Source: Tubiluchus corallicola (taxonomy: Eukaryota; Priapulida; Priapulimorpha; Priapulimorphida; Tubiluchidae). From it: a DNA stretch of 64,000 nucleotides. Location of the stretch: contig JAQGDQ010000194.1 in assembly GCA_030141605.1 (NCBI GenBank), forward strand, positions 1-64,000. Direction: 5' to 3'. This document shows, in pieces, positions 1 to 40,600 of the stretch (its first letter is position 1; every line of letters begins with the position of its first letter). Both the position numbers and the translations under genes were made by a program. Under the pieces are notes generated by a model. That model saw nothing but the letters and a program-made list of their open reading frames with translations. It was not told where the DNA came from and searched no databases.

Positions 1-1155
1 CTACAGGTCATCAGTAAACACGGCCTTCATATGAAAAACTCTGCGAAACCAAACTTACTTAAGAATAAATTAAAATGTGAAATAAGATGAATGTTGGAAT
101 TGCAACTAATTAATGATTAAAGTACTGCTATACGTTATAAGTAGCCTAATTTGAAAAAAAATTTACGTGATGACTAATAATATTGCTATGAATGTAAATA
201 CGTGTTCTAATTTTTCTAGTCAGTAAGAGTACGTGATGTAATTAGTTACATAGTTTAAACGGCTTACTAAATTTTTAATTGGTCTTTTCATACATATACA
301 CAGGATTGTTTTCACAGGTACCTATATAGGTTTTCCTCATTGTTGTTTTGTGTTATTAAAAAACTGACAAAGAAAAAACCTTTCTTATCTTTCCTCATCT
401 TATCATTAAAGAAAAAAAATTGCTATGCCTTATTGTAACCTATTACTTGAAGCATATACGTATTGTTACCTATACTTATAATGGTTGCAAAAGTGTTTTT
501 TAGAGTTAAATATTGTTAGTTTCAAAACTTAATTAAAGATCCGAAGTTATCTACGACGTCATCGTTACCTCTAAATTTTTCACCGGCATGAAACTTTCTC
601 GTTAGAAGAACTTAAGGAAGTAATAAGAATACGACGAACAACAGAAGAGAAAAGTTAAAATAAAAGTAATTTTTGGCAAGATAACACATCACGCTTGTCT
701 TCAGTTTTGATGATGTTATACTGTACTACTTCTCAAGCACTGTTTTTTATCTTTTTTTGCTTATATCCTAGCCCTGTATGAATGCTGCTGTGTACCCATC
801 TATCTGAAACGATACTACTCTGATTTACACCTACGAGAGTAATCAGGTGTAATTGCTACCTAAGCAAGCAGACACGGTGCGTAGTCATGCAGCTGCTATG
901 CAGGTAAGAATATGAAGCGAAGAGAAAGCATCGCAGCGGTTGACTAGAGAGGGATGCGGGCACACAATCATACATCCGGCTGTAAATTACTCCAGGTATT
1001 TGCGAGTCACCGTCAAGATTTCAACCACCATCAAAGCAACGAGGAAGAAAAGTTTCGATTTTTGAGCGGATTCTCTTGATGCGGTGGTGAAATTTATTTG
1101 AAACCGTCTCTTTTAGAAATATGTTGACGCCATTGTTGGATTCGCCTATGTAAAG
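1..1155 (+). promoter_or_regulatory. Upstream flank and 5' non-coding exon of the SH3 scaffold gene
   Basis: The stretch is AT-rich, with a locally more GC-rich block around 840-1080 that is a reasonable place for the promoter and transcription start. A consensus donor (AAAG|GTAAGTC) at 1155/1156 pairs with a pyrimidine-rich acceptor ending at 1374, which suggests a 5' untranslated exon ending at 1155. The start of transcription is not visible. No coding region is supported here; a 63-codon minus-strand frame at 1146-1337 has no features and crosses the intron. Confidence 0.45.
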
Positions 1156-1643
1156 GTAAGTCTTGCGTTGTGAGGTTGCTTTCTATCTATTTTCCATGCA
1201 TTTTCATTTGTATTTGTATTATTGACCACATGTGTCACAACACACGTATTTAGAACAAAATAGAATTTAAAGAACAAAGTCTCTTTATAGAAACGTGAAC
1301 TGTGAACGTTGGTAATATTTTGTTTTAATATAAACACTAATGTTACTTATAGTTTCTTTTATAATTCCTTTCAGGTTGTCATTTGATCAAAATGGAGCGA
1401 CAAAACACAACATTCAATTAGAATGAAGATGAAGAAACATCTATTAAACATCAACGTTTGAACACGTTTGTCACATGTTGCTGAAGTGAGAAATGTAATC
1501 TTTACAATGGAAATCAGATAGATTACAGAAGCGTTAACTGTTGGATGTTAACTGATTTTAGCGAAATGTTTTGTTTATTCTCAAAGAGTTTCTGAAGAAA
1601 TCAGTGTTGTTCACCTGTTTATGATCGTCTTATCTCAAACAAC

Positions 1644-30413
<28,770 letters not shown>

Positions 30414-30587
30414 AATACTTATATCAAATTTTCAATCATGTTAGTAACATGTACATAAGCTTCTAATACTAGGATTCTAAATTAATACAGCTTGGTTTGT
30501 GCAGAGAAATGTTCTTTATCGTATGTTTTTTGTTCTGCAATTCATACTGAATTGTTATTACTATTACTATTATATTATTATTATTAT

Positions 30588-30593
30588 AATAAA
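30588..30593 (+). terminator. Polyadenylation signal of SH3 scaffold gene
   Basis: AATAAA lies about 175 bases after the stop, following an ATT-rich stretch. It gives a short 3' UTR. Confidence 0.7.
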
Positions 30594-30973
30594 CATGCTA
30601 TCTTCTAAATGATGTGACTGTTTCTATTTAAAATCTGAATGAAAAGTTTCACCCTCTCCATTTCAGCTATTTGTTAACAAGGCTAACTTGTTTTTACACT
30701 TTAATGGTCAAAATGAAAATGATAAAGTGTTTTTACAAATTAAGGGCAATTTAAATGCCCTTCTCTGACTATTTTGAACCCCTCTGGTAAGATTCTAAAA
30801 ACTTTGAGATTGGCAATTTCAATACAACAATGCAATATGCTCAGTTTATAAACATGCTGCAAAGTAAGCAAGCAGCGTTGTGCAAAAATTACAACAATTA
30901 TTCTAATGTGAGTTAAATTATCTATTGAAAAACAAGTTTACGGTTACGTGCATTACGACAAGGAAATCACCTC

Positions 30974-30979
30974 TTTATT
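30974..30979 (-). terminator. Polyadenylation signal of FANCJ gene
   Basis: AATAAA on the minus strand lies about 350 bases past the FANCJ stop. With the plus-strand signal at 30588 it leaves under 400 bp between two convergent transcripts. Confidence 0.5.
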
Positions 30980-31328
30980 CTTGCAGTTCTTTTCACATGG
31001 CACCTGTTACTAGAAACCCAAACTCTTAAAAATGTTTATCCAAGAAAAATCTATTTAGACATGTACTGCACAAAAAATTTAAAAAATGTTATTTTACAGC
31101 TTGTATACATGTCATGTATACATACCAAGTCTGTCAGCTGTACAACAATGTATATTTGTGGATACACACACATCTGGTCATGCATAAATTACAATTTTTA
31201 CAAAAATTATGCAAATCTGTAAATCGTTTACGATTTAGTAGCATTTTCATGTTTTCACATCTGTTGAAACAAAGTGCTAGCAATATTAAACTAGTTTGTG
31301 TGTGGCACAAATGCATGAAAGCATTACA

Positions 31329-31660
31329 TCACAACTGTATCTCAGACGATATCAAAAACAATTCACCTTCACTGAAAGAAGAATTTTTGGTAATAGTAGT
31401 ATCTGTGGTATCATCGACTTTTTGATGAAGTATACCTAAATAACGTAAGCCAACAGCAGTAGCACAATTCTGACAAGCCATAACTTCAAATATTTGACCA
31501 GTATCTCTTTGTAAATATGTATTTAATGATGCAGACTGGCAAGCACTGTTGACAGCATACTGAAATGCAGACATGACGTTAGGTAAGATGTCCTTCATGT
31601 GTATAACACTTCCTTCTGTATTGCCTGATGTACCTGGGATACTGGCTTTCCTTATGACTT
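31329..31660 (-). CDS. BRIP1: FANCJ exon 20 (last): second CxxC motif and stop
   Basis: A strong pyrimidine-rich acceptor (CCTTTCATTGTAG) precedes it, and it enters in phase 1 by completing a Glu codon. It encodes residues 1376-1485. The key piece is [20 protein letters not shown] with C1438 and C1441. This hydrophobic-x-C-x-x-C-then-hGh pattern resembles the second zinc knuckle of Yippee, Mis18 and cereblon folds. The final 35 residues are acidic and Ser/Thr-rich. Confidence 0.75.
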
Positions 31661-34600
31661 CTACAATGAAAGGTAAAGAATGTTGAGGATTAGGTTCTAA
31701 GAACTCGTGTATTTTGCAAAAAAAGTTCAACTAGCACATTTAAGGTAACAAGTTCAACTTAAACAAACACACAAGTAATTGGTGGTCTTGCAGAATATTT
31801 TTGAAAATTACATGAACATTGCAGTTAAAAGAGTTCTGCACATAATTCTATTAGACAGTTTTGCTTCTCGTGTTTTTGTTTAACAGTCTAACATTCTCAA
31901 TAGGTATGCATCCTTGATAACTGTTTGATACTTTCTGTCTTTACCCAAATTGAAAATATGAAATGATAAAAGCATAAATCTGGCACCTGGCATTTTTTCA
32001 GACATGACTGCACTGCAATGAGAGCATCTCAAGCCTGTGCTTTCTGATTTACTGACATTTGAGCACATTCTTTTCTTGTTACTGTGGCACAATGAGTCCT
32101 TTCTTTTCCTTACCCTTTATAAATGAAAATATACAGGTACATAGCAAGACTGTTGCTAGAAATACAAAAATACGATACATCATACCTTTGTGTTGTAACT
32201 TTTTAGAAATATTCTGTACTTTTTTTTCTCATTATTTATCTGTCATTATTTAACTACTGATTGTGTTATATAAATAAGTGTTACATAAATCAAAATTTCA
32301 AAAAATCAGTATTTAAATGATTTTTTTCTCGTTTCATTTTTATTTTTACTCATTTTTGGGATGTAATTGCATAAATATACCAGTCAAGTTGCTGTTTTCC
32401 TTGTTGTTTGAACAGTTCAAGTAAGAAGTTTTTAGACAATTTTTGTATTATAACACCACAATAGAGTAATTTCATATTCTAAATTTTTATGATAAAACAG
32501 ATCCAATAAAAGAAAAATGACTTTCTAAATAACATACTAATGAAATGGATTCCAAAGCAACAAATATGACATAACCAGGCAGTTGGGCAGAAAGAACTCA
32601 ACCAGCGAGTAAACCAGTGCTTTGCATTCTGCACTAGTTATTAATTAGCAACTTAGCAAATGCAAATTCTAAGCAAATGACATTTACCAATGTTATTATT
32701 AACCTTAAACTATAAGGTGCCTGGTATGTAAAACTGAACATTAAGATGGATAGCAACGTATAAAGTCTAAAACTACTTTAGGAAGAGTGAGAATATCAGC
32801 TACGATTTTTCAAATTTGTTTTTCCATCTTTTACCTGTGTACCCATAATCAATAGAATAAGAATGGGAAACGGGAATGAAATGGATTCGAAATATTCAAA
32901 TTCCTTTAAACATACCTAGTACTTCGTCGCAGAACCAGTGTGTTATCTTCTTGATCCATCATGATGCATGTTTTGTCCAATGGCCTCTCTCCCTCAGTAG
33001 TAGATAAACTGAAAGATGTTGTACTTTCTGTATTGTCTTTACACAAAAAAATTTCTGGTTTCTTGCTCTTATCATGAACTGCAGTATTATTACACACGAC
33101 AGTATGATTGCTATCAATCTCTGCAGAAATCATTGGTGCATTTATGCTAGTTGTTTTGTGACTATTAGACACAATTACTTCCTCACTTGTTTCACAACAT
33201 GGCAATTCAGATTTTACTTGAGTGTAACAAGAAGATCGTCTACGTTTAGATAAACTTATAGATCGCCTGTTTTTACCACTACTTTCGTAAGTAGAAGAGT
33301 TCTGTTCAAGTTTTGCTGGTGTATTGTCAGTTTCATTACCACGAGGCTTATCATTACCATTACCATCAAGCTTTTCTGCTCCTGCTGCTGGACGTTTCAA
33401 TTCTGTACATAAATCTAGTTTACAGCTTAAGTCTCTTTTAATTATTTTTGCATCCCTTTCTTCAGCCAATGTGTGTGAGTTCTTGCACTTTGCACATTCA
33501 AACAAATCTGGTGTAACATTTTGACCGGCAGCATCCATGTTACGTTTTAATGGTGTCTTCAGATGAAGTTCACTTGTTGACTTAGTAATCTGCTGTTCAA
33601 TTTCATCATTATTACTGACATTTTCGTTAAAATTGGTAGGGGACTCTGGAATTACTTTTAACACATTTTCATGGCTTGCTATGGTCTCGTTTACATCTGA
33701 ATTTGGCTGAGACTGATGTGCATCACCAACTAATATCTTTAATGTAAACTTGGCTTTATTTGTCAATAAAACTTCATTTGATTGTCTTGCAGCATTTTCT
33801 GCCGGTGTTGAATCAGGAGACAATTCTAAGACAGGCGGAGGAGCTTGTCTGGCTAATAACACAAGTGAAGATGCATGGCTTATGGGTGTTGAACAGTCTA
33901 CCACAGTTTTACTGCCATTGCTAGTCAAATCAAATATTTTCTTATTTTCAACAAACACCTGAGGCACACTTTTTGCTTTGAAAATGCCTTGCGATACTAC
34001 GGGGTTTGGAAGAATTGGTTGAGGAAGTACCATCACTTCACGCGTTGCCATATCTGGCAGGAAGACATTACTGGTTGGCATATCAAGCTGTTTTGGAGTT
34101 AAAAGTGAAGACACACATGGTGTTTTTGGACTAGTTAAACAGACAAGTGTTTCAAGCTGATTTGTACTCGGAGTAGTGGGTGACCCAAACATGGTGACAT
34201 TTGACCTGTAAAATCAATTAAATACATAAAACAGCAAAACAGAGCAGCAGTTTGCATAAATAAACACTGGCAAAAACTTTGAAACAAGGCAACTGTTCAT
34301 TATACTTACAGTATTTAAATATTTCAGCATTACAGATCTGTTTAACAATGGCAAATTTATATCTAAAAATTTATAGCCAAATGTGAAAAGGGCATCCATT
34401 TAGTTCATATTAACTCACAAACAAAAAGGGCTATTGTCATGGAATTTGTAGGGCGGACACCTGGGGCAAAGATCTTAAGCAGTTTCATGTACAGCCACTT
34501 ACCCATTCACTGAAGTGTAAATCTGGATACGCTTGAATTGTGGAGAAACTGGATTCTGCAGGTCCATTAATGGGACCATTACTGACAGATCTATTTAACA

Positions 34601-37600
34601 GGCACTGTGCAAAAATCTGGGTATATTTTTATATGTTTCAATTACTGTCTACTTTTATTGCAAACTTTTAATGAACTCATTTACACGTCTTACCAACGAA
34701 TGATCTCTATCATCTATTATTCATCTGATTGTTATTTAAAATCCAAAAATGCTTAAATGAACTCAAACCTCTAATCATTAATCTTTAAGCACTTTTGTAC
34801 TAGTAGTATTGCTCACACTGATTAAAACGAGTAAACATAATTTAATTCAGAAGATTAAATTCATGGTACATAGCAATTTTGCTCTTGATGTTTTTTAATG
34901 ATCAGTTAGTTAAGCAAACTTTGAATGTTAAAAATTCAAAGCATTTTTAATTTCATCTAGATATAAAACAGATACTTTAGGAAATTTAAGCATATTTAAC
35001 ATTTACTTGCTTAGGTTGCTTTCCTCAGACAAAAGTTGCCCTTCTCGTTCTTTTTGTTGCTGCACAAAGTAACTTAAAGAATCACTGCATTCCAGGAAAG
35101 ATGGAAAAGCTTGGACTCGATGTCTGACCCACTTCGACAGTCCTGCCATCAAAGAAAGAAAACAAGCCATTGTATAAATGCATCTGTTGACTAATCAAAT
35201 AAAAAATTGTGACACTAACAAATAAGGCTGTGTATTATTTTTTGACGGAAATGAAAAAAAGAAAAGGCACTTAAGATCACAAGCTATATTTTTTGATTTG
35301 TAATTTAAAACACAATAACCAGTAAGTTTAGAATGTACAACATGCAGACGAGTACAAGATATCAATAATATTACAGTGGTAATAACATCAGACTAAAGGT
35401 CTAAAGGTGTCTATTGGTGTCTAAAGGTCTTGGTATTGCCGGAGCTGGCCACTCGGGGATGAGCTCCCAGTGACCTACAAAGTGGCTCCAAGAGGCTTGT
35501 GCAACTCTACCACCTCTGCCAGACAAACTCCTACGCTCTGCCTCCTCGTGGCGACACTGGTTTTACTAAATGAGCTAGGTGTGAAAGCGAGCTATTGGCG
35601 CTATAACCGATAAAAATGCTTGCGGGATGCCTACACTGTATCTCGACACTAGGCGGAGGAGCTGCATAAGCAGCCAACGGCTAGAGGGCGGAGGAGGTCA
35701 AGCGACCCAACGGCCATGTGTAGAGGAGTAAACCTTCCAAATCAGGAGTGGAGCCCCGAAGGCGGACCAGTGCAGCATGCTCACTGACTCCGGCAGCTCC
35801 TGCAGCCAACCTGGTGCCAAACGTATCGCTCTGCTTTCCTTTGGACTACACCAGGGAGGAAGAGAGGGGGTTCCTGATGTCTGGGCAACTCAGGATCTCC
35901 ATATATCTTGCCCAGGCATGCGCCCTGGAGAGGCCACTTCAGTGTCACTGCTTCAGTGACAAAAACAACACGGGAGGCAGCAGTTAAGAGTTATAAGCCT
36001 AGAGCGAATTGGCGTGAGCTCGGGCGCTACGGGTTGCCTCCGACGGTGGGAGGGATCATCGCATCCCAATGGTCGGCTACCGCCCGCCTAAGCTGGGCAG
36101 CCTCCAGCCAATTAGGTGCCGACCCGTCACGGTTGCCTGCTCCAATGGGTGCTTGGAGCTTAGGATAAACTCCGAATAGCATACCGCAAAGCCTGCACCA
36201 AGCAAAAAGAAAAGAAAGAAATTAAAGCCGCCAGCGCTTAGACTGGCAACCTGGAATGTTAGGACCTTATGTCCTGGGATCGCCAATGATCCAAGTCAGA
36301 TTGGCGATGCAAGGAAAACAGCCATCATCAACAATGAACTCAAGCGGCTCAACATCGATATTGCCGCGCTGCAGGAAACCAGACTTCCATCCAATGGCAG
36401 CTTAAAGGAAGAGGACTATACATTCTTCTGGCAAGGAAGGGCACCAGAGGAGCACCGCATGCATGGCGTGGGTTTTGCAGTGAGGAACTCTCTGCTCTCT
36501 GCTATCGAACCACCTTCAGAGGGCACTGCTCGTACCCTTTCTCTTCGCCTCACAACCACCACAGGGCCCGTAAATATCCTAAGCGTTTATGCTCCAACGC
36601 TCCTAGCGACTGCAGAAAATAAAGATGAATTCTACGCCGAGCTTGAGGCCGCCATCAAAAATATTCCCGCATCTGAGTACTTGTTCCTGCTTGGAGACTT
36701 CAACGCTCGGACCGGCTCCGACCAGTCCCACTGGCCCCGCTGTATTGGTCATTTTGGTGTTGGCAAACTGAACGAAAACGGGCAAAGATTACTGGAATTG
36801 TGCTCATATCATGATTTATGCATCACGAATACATTCTTCCCCACAAAGCCCATCCACAGAGTGTCCTGGCGTCACCCCAGATCTCGCCACTGGCACCAAT
36901 TGGATCTCGTCATTACTCGAAGATCCTCGCTAAACTGTGTCAACAACACACGCAGCTACCATAGCGCAGATTGCGACACGGACCACTCAATGGTCGCCAG
37001 CAAGGTACGTCTACAACCAAAACGTATCCATCATTCAAAGCCAAAAGGACGACCTCGCATTAACACTGCCAAGTTCGCAGTTCCTGAGCTAGTAAAACGC
37101 TATACTGATACCATGAAAGAAGCCCTCAAGGACCACCCAACCGGTAACGCAGATGAAAGATGGAGTCACATACGCGATGTAACTTACAAGTCTGCTCTCA
37201 ACACCTTCGGAAAAAGAGAGAGAGTGAACCCAGACTGGTTTGAAGCTGGAATCATGGACATTGAGCCAGCTATTTCCCACAAAAGGACTGCTCTCCTCAG
37301 TTACAAAGCAAATCCTAGTGAAAGCACACTTGCAGTTCTCAGGAAGGCCAGAAGCGACGTACAGCGGATTGCCCGGCAGTGCGCAAACAATTACTGGCAG
37401 TCTATATGCCTGAGTATCCAAACGTCAGCTGACCATGGTAATATTCGCGGCATGTATGAGGGAATGAAGAAGGCCTTTGGCCCCAGTATCACCAAGATTG
37501 CCCCTGTGAAGTCCACCACTGGAGAAATCATCACTGACCGTGCCAAACAAATGAAGAGATGGGCAGAACACTACCAAAAGCTGTTCTCAAGACAAACCAC

Positions 37601-40600
37601 TGTCACAGAAAGAGCTGTGGAATACACGACCCCCTTGCCAGTCATGGAGGAGCTCGACGATCCACCTACCAGTGAGGAGCTCATCAAAGCTATCGACTCT
37701 CTGGCGAGCGGCAAAGCTCCTGGAAGTGATGGTATACCCCCAGAGGCCATTAAAGCAGGTAAACAAACCTGTCTCCTCGAGCATTTGCACGACCTCCTTT
37801 TACAATGCTGGGATGAAGGTAATGTGCCTCAGGACATGCGTGATGCCAACATCATTACCCTTTACAAAAATAAAGGCGATCGGAGCGATTGCAACAACTA
37901 TCGCGGAATATCCCTCCTCTCCACCGTGGGAAAGACCTTTGCCCGCGTGCTACTAAACAGACTCCACCGTCTCGCCGAACGGGTTTACCCAGAAGCACAA
38001 TGCGGTTTCAGGGCAGAGAGATCCACCATCGACATGATATTCTCTCTAAGACAGCTCCAGGAAAAATGCCGCGAACAACGATGGCCCCTGTTTATAGCAT
38101 TCATTGACTTGACCAAAGCATTTGATTTGGTTAGCAGATCGGGCCTGTTTACACTCCTGCAGAGAATTGGATGCCCCCCAAAGCTGCTGAGACTGATTAC
38201 TTCCTTCCACGAGGAAATGAAAGGTACTGTTCAGTCCGACGGCTCTTCCTCACACCCATTCCCAATCAAAAGCGGAGTTAAACAAGGATGTGTCCTCGCC
38301 CCAACCCTCTTTGGTATCCTGTTCTCTCTGCTGCTGCGCTATGCATTTAAAGAAACTGAAGAGGGAGTCTATTTACACACACGAAGCGACGGCAGCCTGT
38401 TCAACCTCTCTCGTCTCCGAGCAAAGTCACGGGTTCGCAAAGTTCTCATTCGTGAAATGCTGTTCGCAGATGATGCCGCACTGACAGCTCACACTGAAGC
38501 CGGCCTCCAAGGCCTCATTGACAACTTTGCCCATGCCTGCAGTGAGTTTGGCCTCACAATCAGCATCCAAAAGACCAAGGTTTTAGGCCAAAATGTTTCC
38601 CCAGCCCCTCACATCTCCATCGATGACTGCTGCCTTGACGTGGTGGAAGATTTCACCTATCTTGGTTCTGTTATTTCCAGCAATCTTAGCTTGGCCACAG
38701 AACTGAACTCCAGAATCGGCAAGGCCTCATCAACGATGGCTCGCTTAACAAAGAGGGTGTGGGAAAACAACATGCTGACTATCAGGACAAAGTCCCAGGT
38801 GTACCAAGCCTGTGTACTGAGCACACTGTTGTATGGGAGCGAGAGTTGGACTCTGTATAGCCATCAAGAACGCAGGCTCAATGCTTTCCACCAACGCTGC
38901 CTCAGAAGAATCCTGGGCATCTCATGGCAGGAGCACATAACCAACAAGGATGTGCTAGCAAAAGCTGGAATCCCTAGCATGTATGCCATACTCACCAACA
39001 GACGTCTGCGCTGGCTAGGCCATGTTTCCCGCATGCAGGACGGCAGATTGCCCAAGGACATTCTGTACGGTGAGCTTGCTACTGGCTCCCGACCCACCGG
39101 GAGGCCACTGCTCCGCTACAAAGATGTATGTAAACGGGACCTCAAGGCAGGCGGCATGACACCAGCAAATTACGGGGCGCTTGCGGCAGATCGAAGCAAC
39201 TGGAAATCTGCTGTTAGGACAGCCATTAACAGAGCGGAGAAAACGAGGGAGGAAAAACAAGAGGATAAAAGGACTCGCAGGCACCAGAAAGATGCCCTAC
39301 CTCATCCGGATGAAACAGCCTTCCAATGTGTAACCTGCAGCCGGAACTGCCGCTCAAGGATCGGACTGCTCAGTCACAGTCGACACTGCAGCTCCATCAA
39401 TTTTATTAATAACTGACTCTCTTGGCGCACAATCCATTGTCTTTCGAGACAGAAGGATGCCAACAACAATAACATCAGACATAGCAGGCAAGTACAATTT
39501 TTAGCAATTAGACTGATGAAAAATAAAATAAAATTTATGCATCAAGAACTACACACTATAACAGCCGTAAAATTCCTTAAAATTTTAAAATTAAAACATT
39601 AAATTTTCTTCAAATGGACTAATGTTTTTAAATATATGATCTTTGCAATATGCATACCACTAGTATATTTAATTGGATTCTTTGTATAACGATCATCTAC
39701 TAGAATAATTGCACCCCAGTCATTTCGATGTCGAATACATCTTCCCAAAGCTTGATTGAGAGCACGGTATGCCTGGATATCATACCTGGTCAAACAAAAA
39801 CTGTGATAATCAATACGTTGAACAAAAGTTAGCAATGCTTTTTATACTTTCATGAGGATTTGACTTATTTGTACATAAGCTAAAGTTGAAGAACAAATCG
39901 ATTTAAATAAGCTAGATTGATTTTTATTAGGCAGATCACATTTGCCACTGACAACGGTCGTTATAACTGAAATGCATTCAGAAAAACGACCATTAAAAAT
40001 CAGGCTTGTAGTACGAAAAATTATAGAATGAGAAATTTTTAGAATCTAGAATTTTTACACTTTCTTCTATTTCTACATAGTCTTACATCAAATGAAATTT
40101 AAATGTAGTTTATGATAATGAATTGCAAGCTATGTCTCGCTGATACCAGCAGATGTACGGTGTCGATACACGAAACAGTGCACAGCTGATAAAAAACTAT
40201 AATTTTATTAACAGCTTAGACGAATAAATACCAAAATATAACTATGAAATAAATTAATGCTGCCACGGTTTAAATGACTGGATCAGTAAGAATACCATAT
40301 AGGGCACTTTTACACTGCCTAGGTAGATATATAAACTACCCAAAAGGAGCACAAATTAAAAAAAAAAATATGATGCGGTATTAAATATTCTGTTTAACTT
40401 TGTCTATTTACTGTTTACAGCCCACTAATATGTTAGTGATTGTATGAAACTGTATGACTATATGCGAAAAGTAACCAGTATAACCGCAATTCTACCTTTA
40501 CGTCAAACATCTCCATCTACGTAGTAGGCAGTAGCATTTATTCATGTTTATTTCATATACAGTAACACAAAACAGAAAATGATAAATTTCTATTTTGAAG

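Noticed and set aside
34508-34612. Exon-like stretch on the minus strand with a perfect GTAAGT donor (reads [20 protein letters not shown])
   Set aside because: Its phases do not fit between FANCJ exons 17 and 18; including it would truncate the protein. It could be a rare alternative exon.
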